Source: Rhodoluna sp. (GTDB taxonomy: Bacteria; Actinomycetota; Actinomycetes; Actinomycetales; Microbacteriaceae). Taken from it: a stretch of 64,000 nt of DNA. Position 1 is the first letter of the stretch; the number at the start of each line of letters is the position of its first letter. This document shows, piece by piece, positions 51,377 to 59,920 of the stretch. Position numbers and translations under genes: made by a program. The notes under the pieces are model-generated. The model was not told the origin of the DNA. It saw only the letters and a program-made list of their open reading frames with translations, and did no database searches. The DNA is taken from NCBI RefSeq assembly GCF_024639375.1, contig NZ_JAHEIM010000001.1:80856-144855 (forward strand). Reading direction: 5' to 3'.

Positions 51377-52867
51377 ATCAAACCGCTAGACCCCCGACTG
51401 CTTCGTGAAGCAAGAGCGGCCCGCTGGTTCATCGCCAGCGTGGTCGCTCTTGCCATCGGCAGCACGGTTGCCACAGTCGTTATCGCTTGGAACCTGGCCC
51501 TAATCGTTTCATCGATTTTTATCCGTGGCGCATCTTTTGAAACGATTTCTCAATCACTAATTTTTGTGCTGCTTGCCGGCATCGCCAAGGCAGGCTTTAT
51601 TTGGCTTCAAGAATTGCTCGGAGCGCGTGCCGCTAGCTCAGTTATTTTGGAATTGCGAGCCAAGCTTTTAGGCGCTGTTCAGAAGTTGGGTTCGAATTGG
51701 CTTGATCAACGCAGCATTGCCGAAGTGAGCACACTTGGCACTTCGGGTTTGAGCGCACTTGAGCCGTACTTTGCGAAATATTTGCCACAGTTGGTTTACA
51801 CCGGCATAGTCACACCAATTTTTATCGTTTTGATTTGGTCCCAAGATTTCGCAAGCGGCATCACAGTGCTGGTGACTATTCCGCTAATTCCAATGTTCAT
51901 GGTTTTGATTGGCTGGGCGACACGCTCGGTGCAACAAAAGCAACTTGACTCTCTCGTAGCGCTTAGCCAGCATTTTCTTGAGGTGCTTCGTGGCCTAACC
52001 ACGCTTCGCGTGTTTGGAAGGGCAAAGGCCCAGGTGCAAACCATTGAGGCTGTGAGCGAAGAATATCGCGTTCGCACCATGACGGTGCTGAGGGTTTCCT
52101 TCTTATCTGGTTTCGCGCTCGAACTAGCCGCCAGTCTTTCGGTGGCACTCATCGCTGTTTCAATTGGCTTGCGATTGGTAGATGGGCAGATTGCGCTGTT
52201 CACCGGTTTATTTATTTTGATTTTGGCCCCAGAGGCCTATTTACCCCTGCGTCAGGTTGGAGTGCAATTCCATGCCGCAGCAGAGGGAGTGACCGCCTCA
52301 AAAGCAGTGTTAGACATTCTGGATGAAGCGGCCGCTTCAAAAGCAAAACCCGCCGAAGCTGACTCAACTCAGTATCTAGCCGGGGCGCTAAATGTTTTGG
52401 TTGGCCCTTCTGGTGTTGGTAAATCAACCATGATGAGGGAGTTGGCAAAGCAATCGAATGTTGCTTGGATGCCACAATCACTCGGCTTGGTGGCTGGCAC
52501 AGTGGCCGAGAACATCCACGGGCCGGTTGATCATGTGAACGATGAGCATTTACAGACCGCAAAGAAATTGGCCGCACTTGACGACATTGCTCTCGATGCT
52601 CAGGTTGGCGAGAGTGCTAGTCAGGTTTCGGGCGGGCAAGCTCAGCGAATTGCAATTTCAAGAACGTTTTATGCAGCGCTTACTAATCGCTCGCGTTGGT
52701 TGCTGCTTGATGAACCCATCAGTGCACTCGATGCAGATCGTGCAGGTTTAGTTATTGATTCACTCAAGGGTTTTGCGGCTGACGGCGTCACCGTTGTAGC
52801 AATCACACACCAACAGCAATTAATCTCTGCCGCAGCAAAAGTAATCGAGGTGCAGAATGCAAAATAA
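51377..52867 (+). CDS. cydD: Heterodimeric ABC exporter subunit CydD (ATC start proposed)
   Basis: Needed with CydC for cytochrome bd assembly (haem/thiol export). The frame from 51377 reads KPLDPRLLREARAARWF, the conserved CydD N-terminus, but its first codon is ATC, five bases behind AAAAGGGG; there is no ATG, GTG or TTG between the cydB stop and GTG 51440. Starting at GTG 51440 would lose 21 conserved residues. With the ATC the protein is 496 residues. ATPase motifs: GPSGVGKST, VSGGQAQRIAIS, WLLLDEPISALD and the ITHQ switch His. Only about 24 residues separate the membrane domain (DILDE) from Walker A, so the first beta strands and A-loop of the ATPase domain are missing. Confidence 0.9.
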   Translation: MKPLDPRLLREARAARWFIASVVALAIGSTVATVVIAWNLALIVSSIFIRGASFETISQSLIFVLLAGIAKAGFIWLQELLGARAASSVILELRAKLLGAVQKLGSNWLDQRSIAEVSTLGTSGLSALEPYFAKYLPQLVYTGIVTPIFIVLIWSQDFASGITVLVTIPLIPMFMVLIGWATRSVQQKQLDSLVALSQHFLEVLRGLTTLRVFGRAKAQVQTIEAVSEEYRVRTMTVLRVSFLSGFALELAASLSVALIAVSIGLRLVDGQIALFTGLFILILAPEAYLPLRQVGVQFHAAAEGVTASKAVLDILDEAAASKAKPAEADSTQYLAGALNVLVGPSGVGKSTMMRELAKQSNVAWMPQSLGLVAGTVAENIHGPVDHVNDEHLQTAKKLAALDDIALDAQVGESASQVSGGQAQRIAISRTFYAALTNRSRWLLLDEPISALDADRAGLVIDSLKGFAADGVTVVAITHQQQLISAAAKVIEVQNAK

Positions 52868-54506
52868 TCTGCGCAACCGCATCTCATTGGCTTGGCCAAA
52901 AACCAGGAGCTTTCGACTCGGTCTAGCTTCAAGTTTGTTGCAAGGCTTTTCTGCCGTTGCACTCTTAGCAACTTCGGCGTGGCTGATTTCAAGAGCGGCC
53001 GAGCAACCACCCGTGATGTACCTCATGGTGGCTGTGGTTGGTGTTCGTGGCTTTGCCCTGGGCCGTGCCGCGTTCAGATACGGCGAGCGCATTTCCCTGC
53101 ACGATTCAGCCTTTCGAATGCTGGCTGCCTTGCGCCCAAGAATTTTTGAAAAGCTATTACCGTTCTCACCCGCAGGTCTGGCCGGCAACAAACGGGCCGA
53201 GGTACTCAGCAAATTAACTTCGGATGTCGACGAGCTTCAGAACCTGCCTTTGCGAGTGATTTCGCCTTTGGCTCAGTCGCTTTTCGTTTCTGTTCTCACT
53301 GTGATTGGCATGAGCCTGCTGTTGCCTTCGGCTGCACTAGTGCTTGCTGCAACATTGCTGATTGCTTTTGTTGTTGCGCTGCCGGCTTCTGCTCTCGCGA
53401 GCAAACGAGCCGATGATTCGATGGCGAGCACCAAGGCTCAGTTGAATGTTCAACTGATTGAAATTTTGGAAAACCAAGAACTGTGGCACTCGCTGGGTTG
53501 GTTGCAGCACAAAACTAAAGCCATCGCTGCCACAGATTTGGCATTATCGAAAGCTGTGACTCGCAACTCCTTTGCAATCGGATTTGGCCAAGCACTTTTT
53601 TCACTTTTGGCAACGCTCGCCACTCTAGGTACTACGTTCTTTGGTGCTCAGGCGGTATCCGAGGGGCAGCAGCCAGGCGTTTTGCTTGCACTGTTTGCCT
53701 TGGTGCCCATGGCAGTTTTTGATGTTCTCTCAGCTAGCCAGGCTTCAATTTCGGCGTGGCAAAAATATGCACAGAGCGCAGACCGAGTAAATCAATTGTT
53801 AGAACGTAAACTGCCTGAAGAATTAGCTGAAGCCGCTGGCCAGCTGGAACTAGGCCCGATTGAAACCCTGCAACTCAAAAATGCCGAGATCGGTTATCCA
53901 AATGCACCGAGCACGGTTAGCAATCTCGATTTGCAGATCAGTCAAGGTGAAACCCTTCTCATCCACGGTGTCAGCGGGGCAGGGAAGACCACGGCGGCGC
54001 TAACTTTGGCAAATCTTTTGAATGTTCGATCGGGTGAATACCTAATCAACGGGGTGCCGGCGGATGAATTTGCTGCTCATGAAATTCGCAATCGCATCGG
54101 CTATCTCGAGCAAAATCCAACGATTTTCAAAGGAACAGTTCGAGCAAACCTGTTAGTAGCCAAACCCGAAGCCGAGGATGTTGAACTCGAATTGGTTTTG
54201 CACACGGTAGGTATGAGTGGAACTTTTAAGAACCGTGAAGGTCTAGACACTCAGTTGGGTGAGCGTGGGGTTTTGATATCCGGCGGAGAAGCCCAGCGCC
54301 TTGCACTTGCACGCGCCTTGCTTAAGGGCTTTGATGTTCTGATTCTTGATGAGCCAACGGCAAATGTTGATCAAGAGATGGCTTTCGAGTTAGTTTCAGA
54401 TCTTCTGCAAATTGCAAAGCGTCAAACTGGTCGAGCTGTGATTCTGATTACCCATGACGAGCAGCTCGGCAAACTTACTCAAAAGAGCATCGCAATTAGT
54501 CGATAA
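52857..54506 (+). CDS. cydC: Heterodimeric ABC exporter subunit CydC
   Basis: 549 residues; six-helix membrane domain (SAVALLATSAWLISRAAEQPPVMYL, FALGRAAFRYGERISLHDSAFR) and a full ATPase domain: Walker A HGVSGAGKTT, Q loop YLEQNPTIFKGTV, signature ISGGEAQRLALARAL, Walker B VLILDEPTANVD, switch ITHDEQ. Overlaps cydD by 11 bp and the convergent pabC by 11 bp. In contrast to CydD, its nucleotide-binding domain is complete. Confidence 0.94.
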   Translation: MQNNLRNRISLAWPKTRSFRLGLASSLLQGFSAVALLATSAWLISRAAEQPPVMYLMVAVVGVRGFALGRAAFRYGERISLHDSAFRMLAALRPRIFEKLLPFSPAGLAGNKRAEVLSKLTSDVDELQNLPLRVISPLAQSLFVSVLTVIGMSLLLPSAALVLAATLLIAFVVALPASALASKRADDSMASTKAQLNVQLIEILENQELWHSLGWLQHKTKAIAATDLALSKAVTRNSFAIGFGQALFSLLATLATLGTTFFGAQAVSEGQQPGVLLALFALVPMAVFDVLSASQASISAWQKYAQSADRVNQLLERKLPEELAEAAGQLELGPIETLQLKNAEIGYPNAPSTVSNLDLQISQGETLLIHGVSGAGKTTAALTLANLLNVRSGEYLINGVPADEFAAHEIRNRIGYLEQNPTIFKGTVRANLLVAKPEAEDVELELVLHTVGMSGTFKNREGLDTQLGERGVLISGGEAQRLALARALLKGFDVLILDEPTANVDQEMAFELVSDLLQIAKRQTGRAVILITHDEQLGKLTQKSIAISR

Positions 54507-55290
54507 GTTGCGACAACATCCGAAGGCGTTTGCTAAACGAATCAAGATGTTTCGGTGCACCTACTGGCCCGCCCAGGTCAATCCAGTTTTCGACTGCGCG
54601 GATTCCCTGTAGTGAGCTCAAGCCCCAAATTTCAAGTTCAACCAGGTCAGCTGGTTTCACTTTTTCAAGCCGGGTTGTGAAACCCATTTGCTCTGCAATT
54701 TCAAGAACTTCTTGGCGAGTGATGCTGTCGAGCCAAGGCAGCTCGTTGCCTGGGGCGCAAAAAACGTCGCCACGCCACCAAACAATTGAACTCAGCGCAC
54801 CTTCGGCAATAAAACCCTTTTCATCCAGAAATACGGCTTCATCTGCGCCATGCAGTTGGGCCTTGCGACGAATCTGCATGCACAAACTGAGGTCGGGTCC
54901 TTTAATCTGCGGATACTTGCGTGGATCCGCCTCAGGGTATGTCCATAGTGTCATCGCGCCAAGCTGTTCAGGTGCCTCACGTAAGCGCAAGAACAGGTTG
55001 CTTGCCTGCGGTTGTTCGCCGTGCAATTCGATGCGAGGAAACCAACGCCCTTCGCGTGGGATAGCCGCTGTGACCAATTCAAAGAATTCAGGCAGTTGAT
55101 TGGCGCTTAGCGGGTGAGAAGCCGCTACCCAGTTTGCAAATCGTTCAAAGTGTCGGTTCATGTGACGAGCTTTGCCGTCTTCTACCAACCAACTATCGGC
55201 TACCGCCAGTTGCACCTCGGTGGCAGCAGGTTCGGTCACGGGTTTTAATTGCCCCGAGCGATAGCAAAAGAATTGACCAAAGTCAGTCAT
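54496..55290 (-). CDS. pabC: Aminotransferase class IV, probably aminodeoxychorismate lyase
   Basis: 264 residues, PLP fold type IV. Lys of the PLP Schiff base is probably in QIRRKAQLHGADEAVFLDEKG; then EGALSSIVWWRGD and a LPWLDSITRQEVLEIAEQMG stretch typical of the family. Position beside pabB makes conversion of aminodeoxychorismate to p-aminobenzoate and pyruvate the best guess; a D-amino-acid or branched-chain aminotransferase is the alternative. Good ribosome site GGAGGTGA. Confidence 0.82.
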   Translation of the reverse strand: MTDFGQFFCYRSGQLKPVTEPAATEVQLAVADSWLVEDGKARHMNRHFERFANWVAASHPLSANQLPEFFELVTAAIPREGRWFPRIELHGEQPQASNLFLRLREAPEQLGAMTLWTYPEADPRKYPQIKGPDLSLCMQIRRKAQLHGADEAVFLDEKGFIAEGALSSIVWWRGDVFCAPGNELPWLDSITRQEVLEIAEQMGFTTRLEKVKPADLVELEIWGLSSLQGIRAVENWIDLGGPVGAPKHLDSFSKRLRMLSQLID

Positions 55291-55327
55291 CTTTCACCTC
55301 CGATATGCACCAATGTGGCCTGCGTCT

Positions 55328-55337
55328 AATCTAGATT
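55328..55337. promoter_or_regulatory. Palindromic shared -10 (AATCTAGATT) for pabC and pabB
   Basis: TAGATT occurs on both strands (plus 55332-55337, minus 55333-55328), inside the 12-bp palindrome TAATCTAGATTA. Here both genes have leaders of about 30-40 nt with ribosome sites, so the promoter geometry is shared with the leaderless modules but the messages are not leaderless. Confidence 0.55.
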
Positions 55338-55381
55338 ACGAATTCGGCACATAAAAAACTTAGGCGAGGCAGGTGAACGGC

Positions 55382-56680
55382 ATGCAACTGTTTAGTGCCG
55401 TTTTAAAGGGTTGGGTTCACCCAGCTGACGCGTTTGTTGCATTCTTCGTTGAGCAAGCCAATAGTTTTTGGCTAGACCGAGAACACAATCACGATGATCG
55501 CTTCAGCGTTATTGGTGCCGGTGTCGAGGCTGCTATTGAGGGTGACTGGGCCGAAGCGCTATCAGCCAGAATCGAAGCAGCTCAAGAAATTATTGGCGAT
55601 GCTCTACCTTTTGATTGGCGCCCCGGATTAGTTGGCTTGATTACTTACGAGGGTGAACCTCGATTCATCGAATCCAACCGGGCGATAGTTTTTGACCACG
55701 CACACCGACGTTTATTTTTCGTCGGCAGATTCGCATCCGCGGCCGACTTTGAAGCTTGGCATCATGCGGTTTTATTGCGCCTCGGATTAGTTGCAGGTGA
55801 TTCGGCAAGTTATCGACACCGCAACAAGAACAACCGATCGAAGTCACACGCATCTTTGCGTCACGATTCGAGCAACTACCTGGGCATGATCGAAACCGCG
55901 CAGCGTCACATTGCAGCCGGCGACGTCTATCAAATTTGTCTAACTAATCGCATCGACATCGAGCAGGCTCCAGACCCGCTAGATGCTTATCTTGAATTGC
56001 GCAAAAAGAATCCGGCACCTTATTCGGCCTATTTCAAATTGGGAAATCTGGTTGTGGTTTGCAGTTCTCCTGAACAATTCTTAAAAGTCACCGCGGATGG
56101 GCTAATCAGCACGAAGCCGATAAAAGGCACGAGACCACGTGGCCGCGACCAGTTCAGTGATGCAGCCGCAGCCGAAGAACTGCGCAGCAACCACAAAGAG
56201 CGCGCAGAGAACCTGATGATTGTTGACCTAATGCGCAACGATATTGGGCGAGTGGCGCAGGCCGATTCGGTCAACGTTCCAAAACTCTTTGAAGTCGAGA
56301 GCTATGCAACCGTTCATCAATTAGTGAGCACCGTTAAGGCGCAATTATCCGAAGGTAAAAATTCAGTTGATGCTTTGCAATCGGCTTTTCCCGGCGGTTC
56401 AATGACTGGAGCGCCAAAACTGCGCGCCATGCAGATTATCGAGCGACTTGAACAAGGCCCTCGAGGAATTTATTCGGGAGTTATCGGCTATTTGGGGTTT
56501 GACGGTCGCGCCGATTTTGGCATGACGATTCGCACCATTGTTTTCGAAGGTGCGCTTGCCTACATCGGCGTTGGCGGGGGAATCACTAGCGATTCAGACC
56601 CAGAATCAGAGTTAGCCGAGACCAGGCTCAAGGCTGCAGCTCTTCTTGCGGCCATTGGAGCCAACGACCCTTGGGTTTAG
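55382..56680 (+). CDS. pabB: Aminodeoxychorismate synthase component I
   Basis: 432 residues, chorismate-binding fold. Conserved [41 protein letters not shown] and [22 protein letters not shown] are all present. Makes aminodeoxychorismate from chorismate with an amidotransferase subunit, which is not in the window. Anthranilate synthase TrpE is the alternative, but the neighbouring pabC and the SMTGAPK motif favour PabB. ATG 55382 has AGGTGA five bases upstream and is preferred over GTG 55373. Confidence 0.9.
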   Translation: MQLFSAVLKGWVHPADAFVAFFVEQANSFWLDREHNHDDRFSVIGAGVEAAIEGDWAEALSARIEAAQEIIGDALPFDWRPGLVGLITYEGEPRFIESNRAIVFDHAHRRLFFVGRFASAADFEAWHHAVLLRLGLVAGDSASYRHRNKNNRSKSHASLRHDSSNYLGMIETAQRHIAAGDVYQICLTNRIDIEQAPDPLDAYLELRKKNPAPYSAYFKLGNLVVVCSSPEQFLKVTADGLISTKPIKGTRPRGRDQFSDAAAAEELRSNHKERAENLMIVDLMRNDIGRVAQADSVNVPKLFEVESYATVHQLVSTVKAQLSEGKNSVDALQSAFPGGSMTGAPKLRAMQIIERLEQGPRGIYSGVIGYLGFDGRADFGMTIRTIVFEGALAYIGVGGGITSDSDPESELAETRLKAAALLAAIGANDPWV

Positions 56681-56695
56681 GCCCCATTCGCTTGG

Positions 56696-56701
56696 TAACC
56701 T
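56696..56701 (+). promoter_or_regulatory. -10 element TAACCT for leuS
   Basis: TAACCT ends seven bases before ATG 56709; a leaderless or near-leaderless start is likely. Confidence 0.4.
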
Positions 56702-56708
56702 TAGAAGA

Positions 56709-59189
56709 ATGACCGACGCAATTAACGAGAACGAATACGACGTATTCGCCATTCAAGACAAGTGGCTTCCAATCTGGGATGACCTGCGTCCGTTTGCGTC
56801 TGGCAATGCAGGGGACACCCGCCCAAAGAAGTACGTGCTCGACATGTTCCCATACCCATCGGGCGACCTGCACATGGGTCACGCCGAGGCATATGCACTT
56901 GGCGACGTAATCTCTCGCTACTGGGTGCAAAAGGGTTTCAACGTAATGCATCCAATCGGTTGGGACTCATTCGGTCTTCCAGCTGAAAACGCAGCCATCA
57001 AGCGCGGGTTGGACCCAAAGGGTTGGACCTACGACAACATCGCGCAACAGCGTGCGTCGATGCGTCGCTATGCGTGTTCTTTCGACTGGGATCGCGTGCT
57101 GATCACTTCTGACCCGATTTATTACCGTTGGAACCAGTGGCTGTTTCTTGAGTTTTACAACAAGGGTTTGGCCTACCGCAAAAACTCGAACGTTAACTGG
57201 TGCCCAAGTTGCCAAACCGTTTTGGCCAACGAGCAAGTTGTGCAGGGTCTTTGCGAGCGCTGCGACAGTGTGGTCACCAAAAAGGCACTGACTCAGTGGT
57301 ACTTCAAAGTCACCGAATATGCAGATCGCTTGCTAGATGACCTAGACACACTCGAAGGCAATTGGCCGGGCAAAGTTCTATCGATGCAACGCAACTGGAT
57401 TGGTCGTTCGCACGGAGCCGATGTTGATTTTGTGATCGAAGGCCGCACCGAGCCGGTGACTGTTTTCACTACCCGACCAGACACTTTGTTTGGAGCAACC
57501 TTCATGGTTGTTGCTGCCGACTCTGCGCTTGCTGCAGAACTAGCAGCAGATGCAGATTCTGAAACCCAAGCTGCTTTTGCTGCTTATTTAGATCAGGTGA
57601 AGCAATCAAACGACATTGAGCGTTTGGCAACCGATCGACCTAAGAGCGGTTTTTCACTAAATCGTTTTGCAGTCAACCCGGTAAACGGTGCCAAGCTACC
57701 AATTTGGGCTTCGGATTACGTTCTTGCAGACTATGGCCACGGCGCCATCATGGCTGTGCCGGCGCACGACCAGCGCGATCTTGACTTTGCTCGCGCATTT
57801 GATTTGCCTGTTCAGGTAGTTCTCGAAACCGGTGAAGAAGACCCTGCGGTGAGCGGCGTTGCAACAACCGGTGAAGGCACTCTGATTAATTCGGGACCAC
57901 TAAATGGTTTGTCGAAGGCTGATGCAATTAAAAAGATTGCCGAGGTGCTTGAGGCAGATGGCATGGGCAAGAGTTCAAAGAATTTCCGCTTGCGCGACTG
58001 GCTAATTTCTCGTCAGCGTTACTGGGGCACCCCGATTCCAATCATCCACTGTGCAAATTGTGGCGAATTGCCAGTGCCTTTGGATGCGCTACCGGTTGAA
58101 TTGCCGTCGGCTGAAGGTCTTGATCTAAAACCAAAAGGAACCTCACCGCTTGGTGGAGCAACCGACTGGGTTAACGTGACCTGCCCGAAATGTGGCGGCG
58201 CGGCACAGCGAGACACCGACACCATGGATACCTTCGTCGACTCGTCTTGGTATTTCTTGCGTTTCTTGTCACCAACTTCCACCGAGCACGCCTTTCCTAA
58301 AGAAGCAGCAAAAGAGTGGATGCCGGTTGATCAGTATGTTGGCGGCGTAACTCACGCGATCTTGCACCTGCTTTATGCGCGCTTCGTTACCAAGGTGCTG
58401 CACGATTTGGGTCACATCGATTTCGAAGAGCCATTTACCCGCCTGCTAAATCAGGGAATGGTTTTGATGAACGGCAGCGCGATGTCAAAGTCCCGCGGCA
58501 ACATCGTGGCACTAAGTGAGCAACTAGATGAGCATGGCATCGACGCAGTGCGTTTGACCATGTCATTTGCTGGCCCACCTGAAGATGACATTGACTGGGC
58601 CGATGTTTCCCCGGCTGGTGCAGCAAAGTTCTTGGCTCGCGCTTGGCGCACAGCGAATGACGTGACCAGCGCACCCGGGGTTGACTTTGCAACTGGCAAT
58701 AAGGAGCTGCGCAAGGCCACTCACACCTTCTTGCGTGATTTTGGCCCACTGATTGAGAACTTTAAGTTCAACGTAGGCGTCGCAAAGATTATGGAATTGG
58801 TCAACGCATTGCGCAAGGCCATCGATGGAGAAGCGGGTGGCGCTGATGCTGCCGTTCGCGAGGCCGCCGAAACTGTTGCCAAGGCATTGTCGCTGTTCGC
58901 TCCTTACACATCCGAAGACATGTGGGCAAAGCTTGGCTTTGAACCAGGCGTTGCTCTGGCTCAATTGGGTGTGGCCGACGAATCACTTTTGGTTGAAAGC
59001 AATGTTGTGGCAGTTGTTCAGGTAGACGGCAAATTGCGTGACAAGTTCGAAGTTTCAGTTGCAATCACTGAGGATGAGCTTCGCACCCAGGCACTGGCCT
59101 CGGAGTCCGTTATTCGTGCCATCGGCGACAAGCAAATCGCAAATGTGATTGTGCGTGCGCCGAAGCTGGTCAACATCGCCACCAAGTAG
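56709..59189 (+). CDS. leuS: Leucyl-tRNA synthetase
   Basis: 826 residues; HMGH in [20 protein letters not shown] (HIGH equivalent), zinc-type cysteines [15 protein letters not shown] and ERCDS, CP1 editing domain with [16 protein letters not shown], and AMSKSRGN (KMSKS equivalent with Ala first). The frame is open further upstream but ATG 56709 ([19 protein letters not shown]) matches the family length and start. Confidence 0.97.
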   Translation: MTDAINENEYDVFAIQDKWLPIWDDLRPFASGNAGDTRPKKYVLDMFPYPSGDLHMGHAEAYALGDVISRYWVQKGFNVMHPIGWDSFGLPAENAAIKRGLDPKGWTYDNIAQQRASMRRYACSFDWDRVLITSDPIYYRWNQWLFLEFYNKGLAYRKNSNVNWCPSCQTVLANEQVVQGLCERCDSVVTKKALTQWYFKVTEYADRLLDDLDTLEGNWPGKVLSMQRNWIGRSHGADVDFVIEGRTEPVTVFTTRPDTLFGATFMVVAADSALAAELAADADSETQAAFAAYLDQVKQSNDIERLATDRPKSGFSLNRFAVNPVNGAKLPIWASDYVLADYGHGAIMAVPAHDQRDLDFARAFDLPVQVVLETGEEDPAVSGVATTGEGTLINSGPLNGLSKADAIKKIAEVLEADGMGKSSKNFRLRDWLISRQRYWGTPIPIIHCANCGELPVPLDALPVELPSAEGLDLKPKGTSPLGGATDWVNVTCPKCGGAAQRDTDTMDTFVDSSWYFLRFLSPTSTEHAFPKEAAKEWMPVDQYVGGVTHAILHLLYARFVTKVLHDLGHIDFEEPFTRLLNQGMVLMNGSAMSKSRGNIVALSEQLDEHGIDAVRLTMSFAGPPEDDIDWADVSPAGAAKFLARAWRTANDVTSAPGVDFATGNKELRKATHTFLRDFGPLIENFKFNVGVAKIMELVNALRKAIDGEAGGADAAVREAAETVAKALSLFAPYTSEDMWAKLGFEPGVALAQLGVADESLLVESNVVAVVQVDGKLRDKFEVSVAITEDELRTQALASESVIRAIGDKQIANVIVRAPKLVNIATK

Positions 59190-59211
59190 TTTTTCCACAG
59201 ATTTTGCTATC

Positions 59212-59246
59212 TCGCCGGGCCAATTGGTTCGGCGATTTAGTTTTTT
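59212..59246 (+). terminator. leuS terminator whose T tract contains the comEA -10
   Basis: TCGCCGGGCC (59212-59221) pairs with GGTTCGGCGA (59226-59235), two G-U pairs, loop AATT, then TTTAGTTTTTT. The TAGTTT inside this T tract is also the comEA -10. Confidence 0.75.
59238..59243 (+). promoter_or_regulatory. -10 element TAGTTT for comEA
   Basis: TAGTTT-TTTCAA-ATG: six-base spacing, no ribosome site; leaderless candidate embedded in the leuS terminator. Confidence 0.5.
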
Positions 59247-59249
59247 CAA

Positions 59250-59858
59250 ATGGATGAACTGAAACTAAAGTTTTCGCAACTGATTGCGGGCAAGCAGCCA
59301 ATCAGCAAAAAGATGTTTTTTAGTTTGGTTGGCCTGGCAGCAGCAATTGTGTTTGTCATCAACACAGCTACTGCTGCGCCTGCCTCGGTTCAGGTGGTAT
59401 CTCCTTCCCAGTCACCAGTTGATGTCTCCGTTAGCCAACCCGTGATCTTGGTGCACGTGGTTGGCGAGGTTTTGAAACCCGGCATCTATCAACTTGAGGC
59501 TGGTGCTCGGGTCGTTGATGCAATTTTTGCAGCCGGTGGAATGACCAGCAGAGCAGAGCAGTCCAGCATCAATCTGGCTAGGTCGCTGAGCGATGGTGAG
59601 CAATTATTGGTTAGCAAAATTGGCCAGCTTGGTTCAATTGGCAGCGCGGGCACTTCGGCAGCTTCGGCTCAGATCAGTTTGAATCGGGCATCTCAGGCCG
59701 AGCTCGAAAGTTTGCCCGGGGTAGGGCCGGCGCTTGCTGGTCGTATGATCGACTGGCGCCTGGCTAACGGAGGTTTCAAGAAGAAAGAAGACCTGCTAAA
59801 CGTCAGTGGCATTGGCGACAAACTCTTTGCCGGAATCAAAAATTTGGTGACTCTGTGA
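59250..59858 (+). CDS. comEA: ComEA-type DNA-binding competence protein
   Basis: 202 residues: cytoplasmic N-terminus, one membrane helix (about 23-43), an SLBB-like domain (VHVVGEVLKPGIYQLEAGARVVDAI) and a C-terminal double helix-hairpin-helix (SLNRASQAELESLPGVGPALAGRMIDWR, NVSGIGDKLFAGIKNL). Binds incoming double-stranded DNA outside the membrane and hands it to ComEC. The gene order comEA-comEC-holA is standard. Confidence 0.95.
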   Translation: MDELKLKFSQLIAGKQPISKKMFFSLVGLAAAIVFVINTATAAPASVQVVSPSQSPVDVSVSQPVILVHVVGEVLKPGIYQLEAGARVVDAIFAAGGMTSRAEQSSINLARSLSDGEQLLVSKIGQLGSIGSAGTSAASAQISLNRASQAELESLPGVGPALAGRMIDWRLANGGFKKKEDLLNVSGIGDKLFAGIKNLVTL

Positions 59859-59920
59859 GCACCTGGATTGCCGCAGTTGCCACCTGGTTAGCATTGCTGA
59901 TTGCTCTGTTGTGTTTTTAA
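59855..59920 (+). CDS. Short hydrophobic ORF, probably the displaced N-terminus of comEC
   Basis: GTG at 59855 overlaps the comEA stop and encodes 21 residues (MSTWIAAVATWLALLIALLCF) before TAA at 59918. The content looks like the first membrane helix of ComEC. The stop sits at a T5 run (59914-59918); a -1 shift on TTT would continue into the comEC frame as FLRSRWFV. Either an indel or frameshifting, or simply chance. Confidence 0.4.
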   Translation: MSTWIAAVATWLALLIALLCF

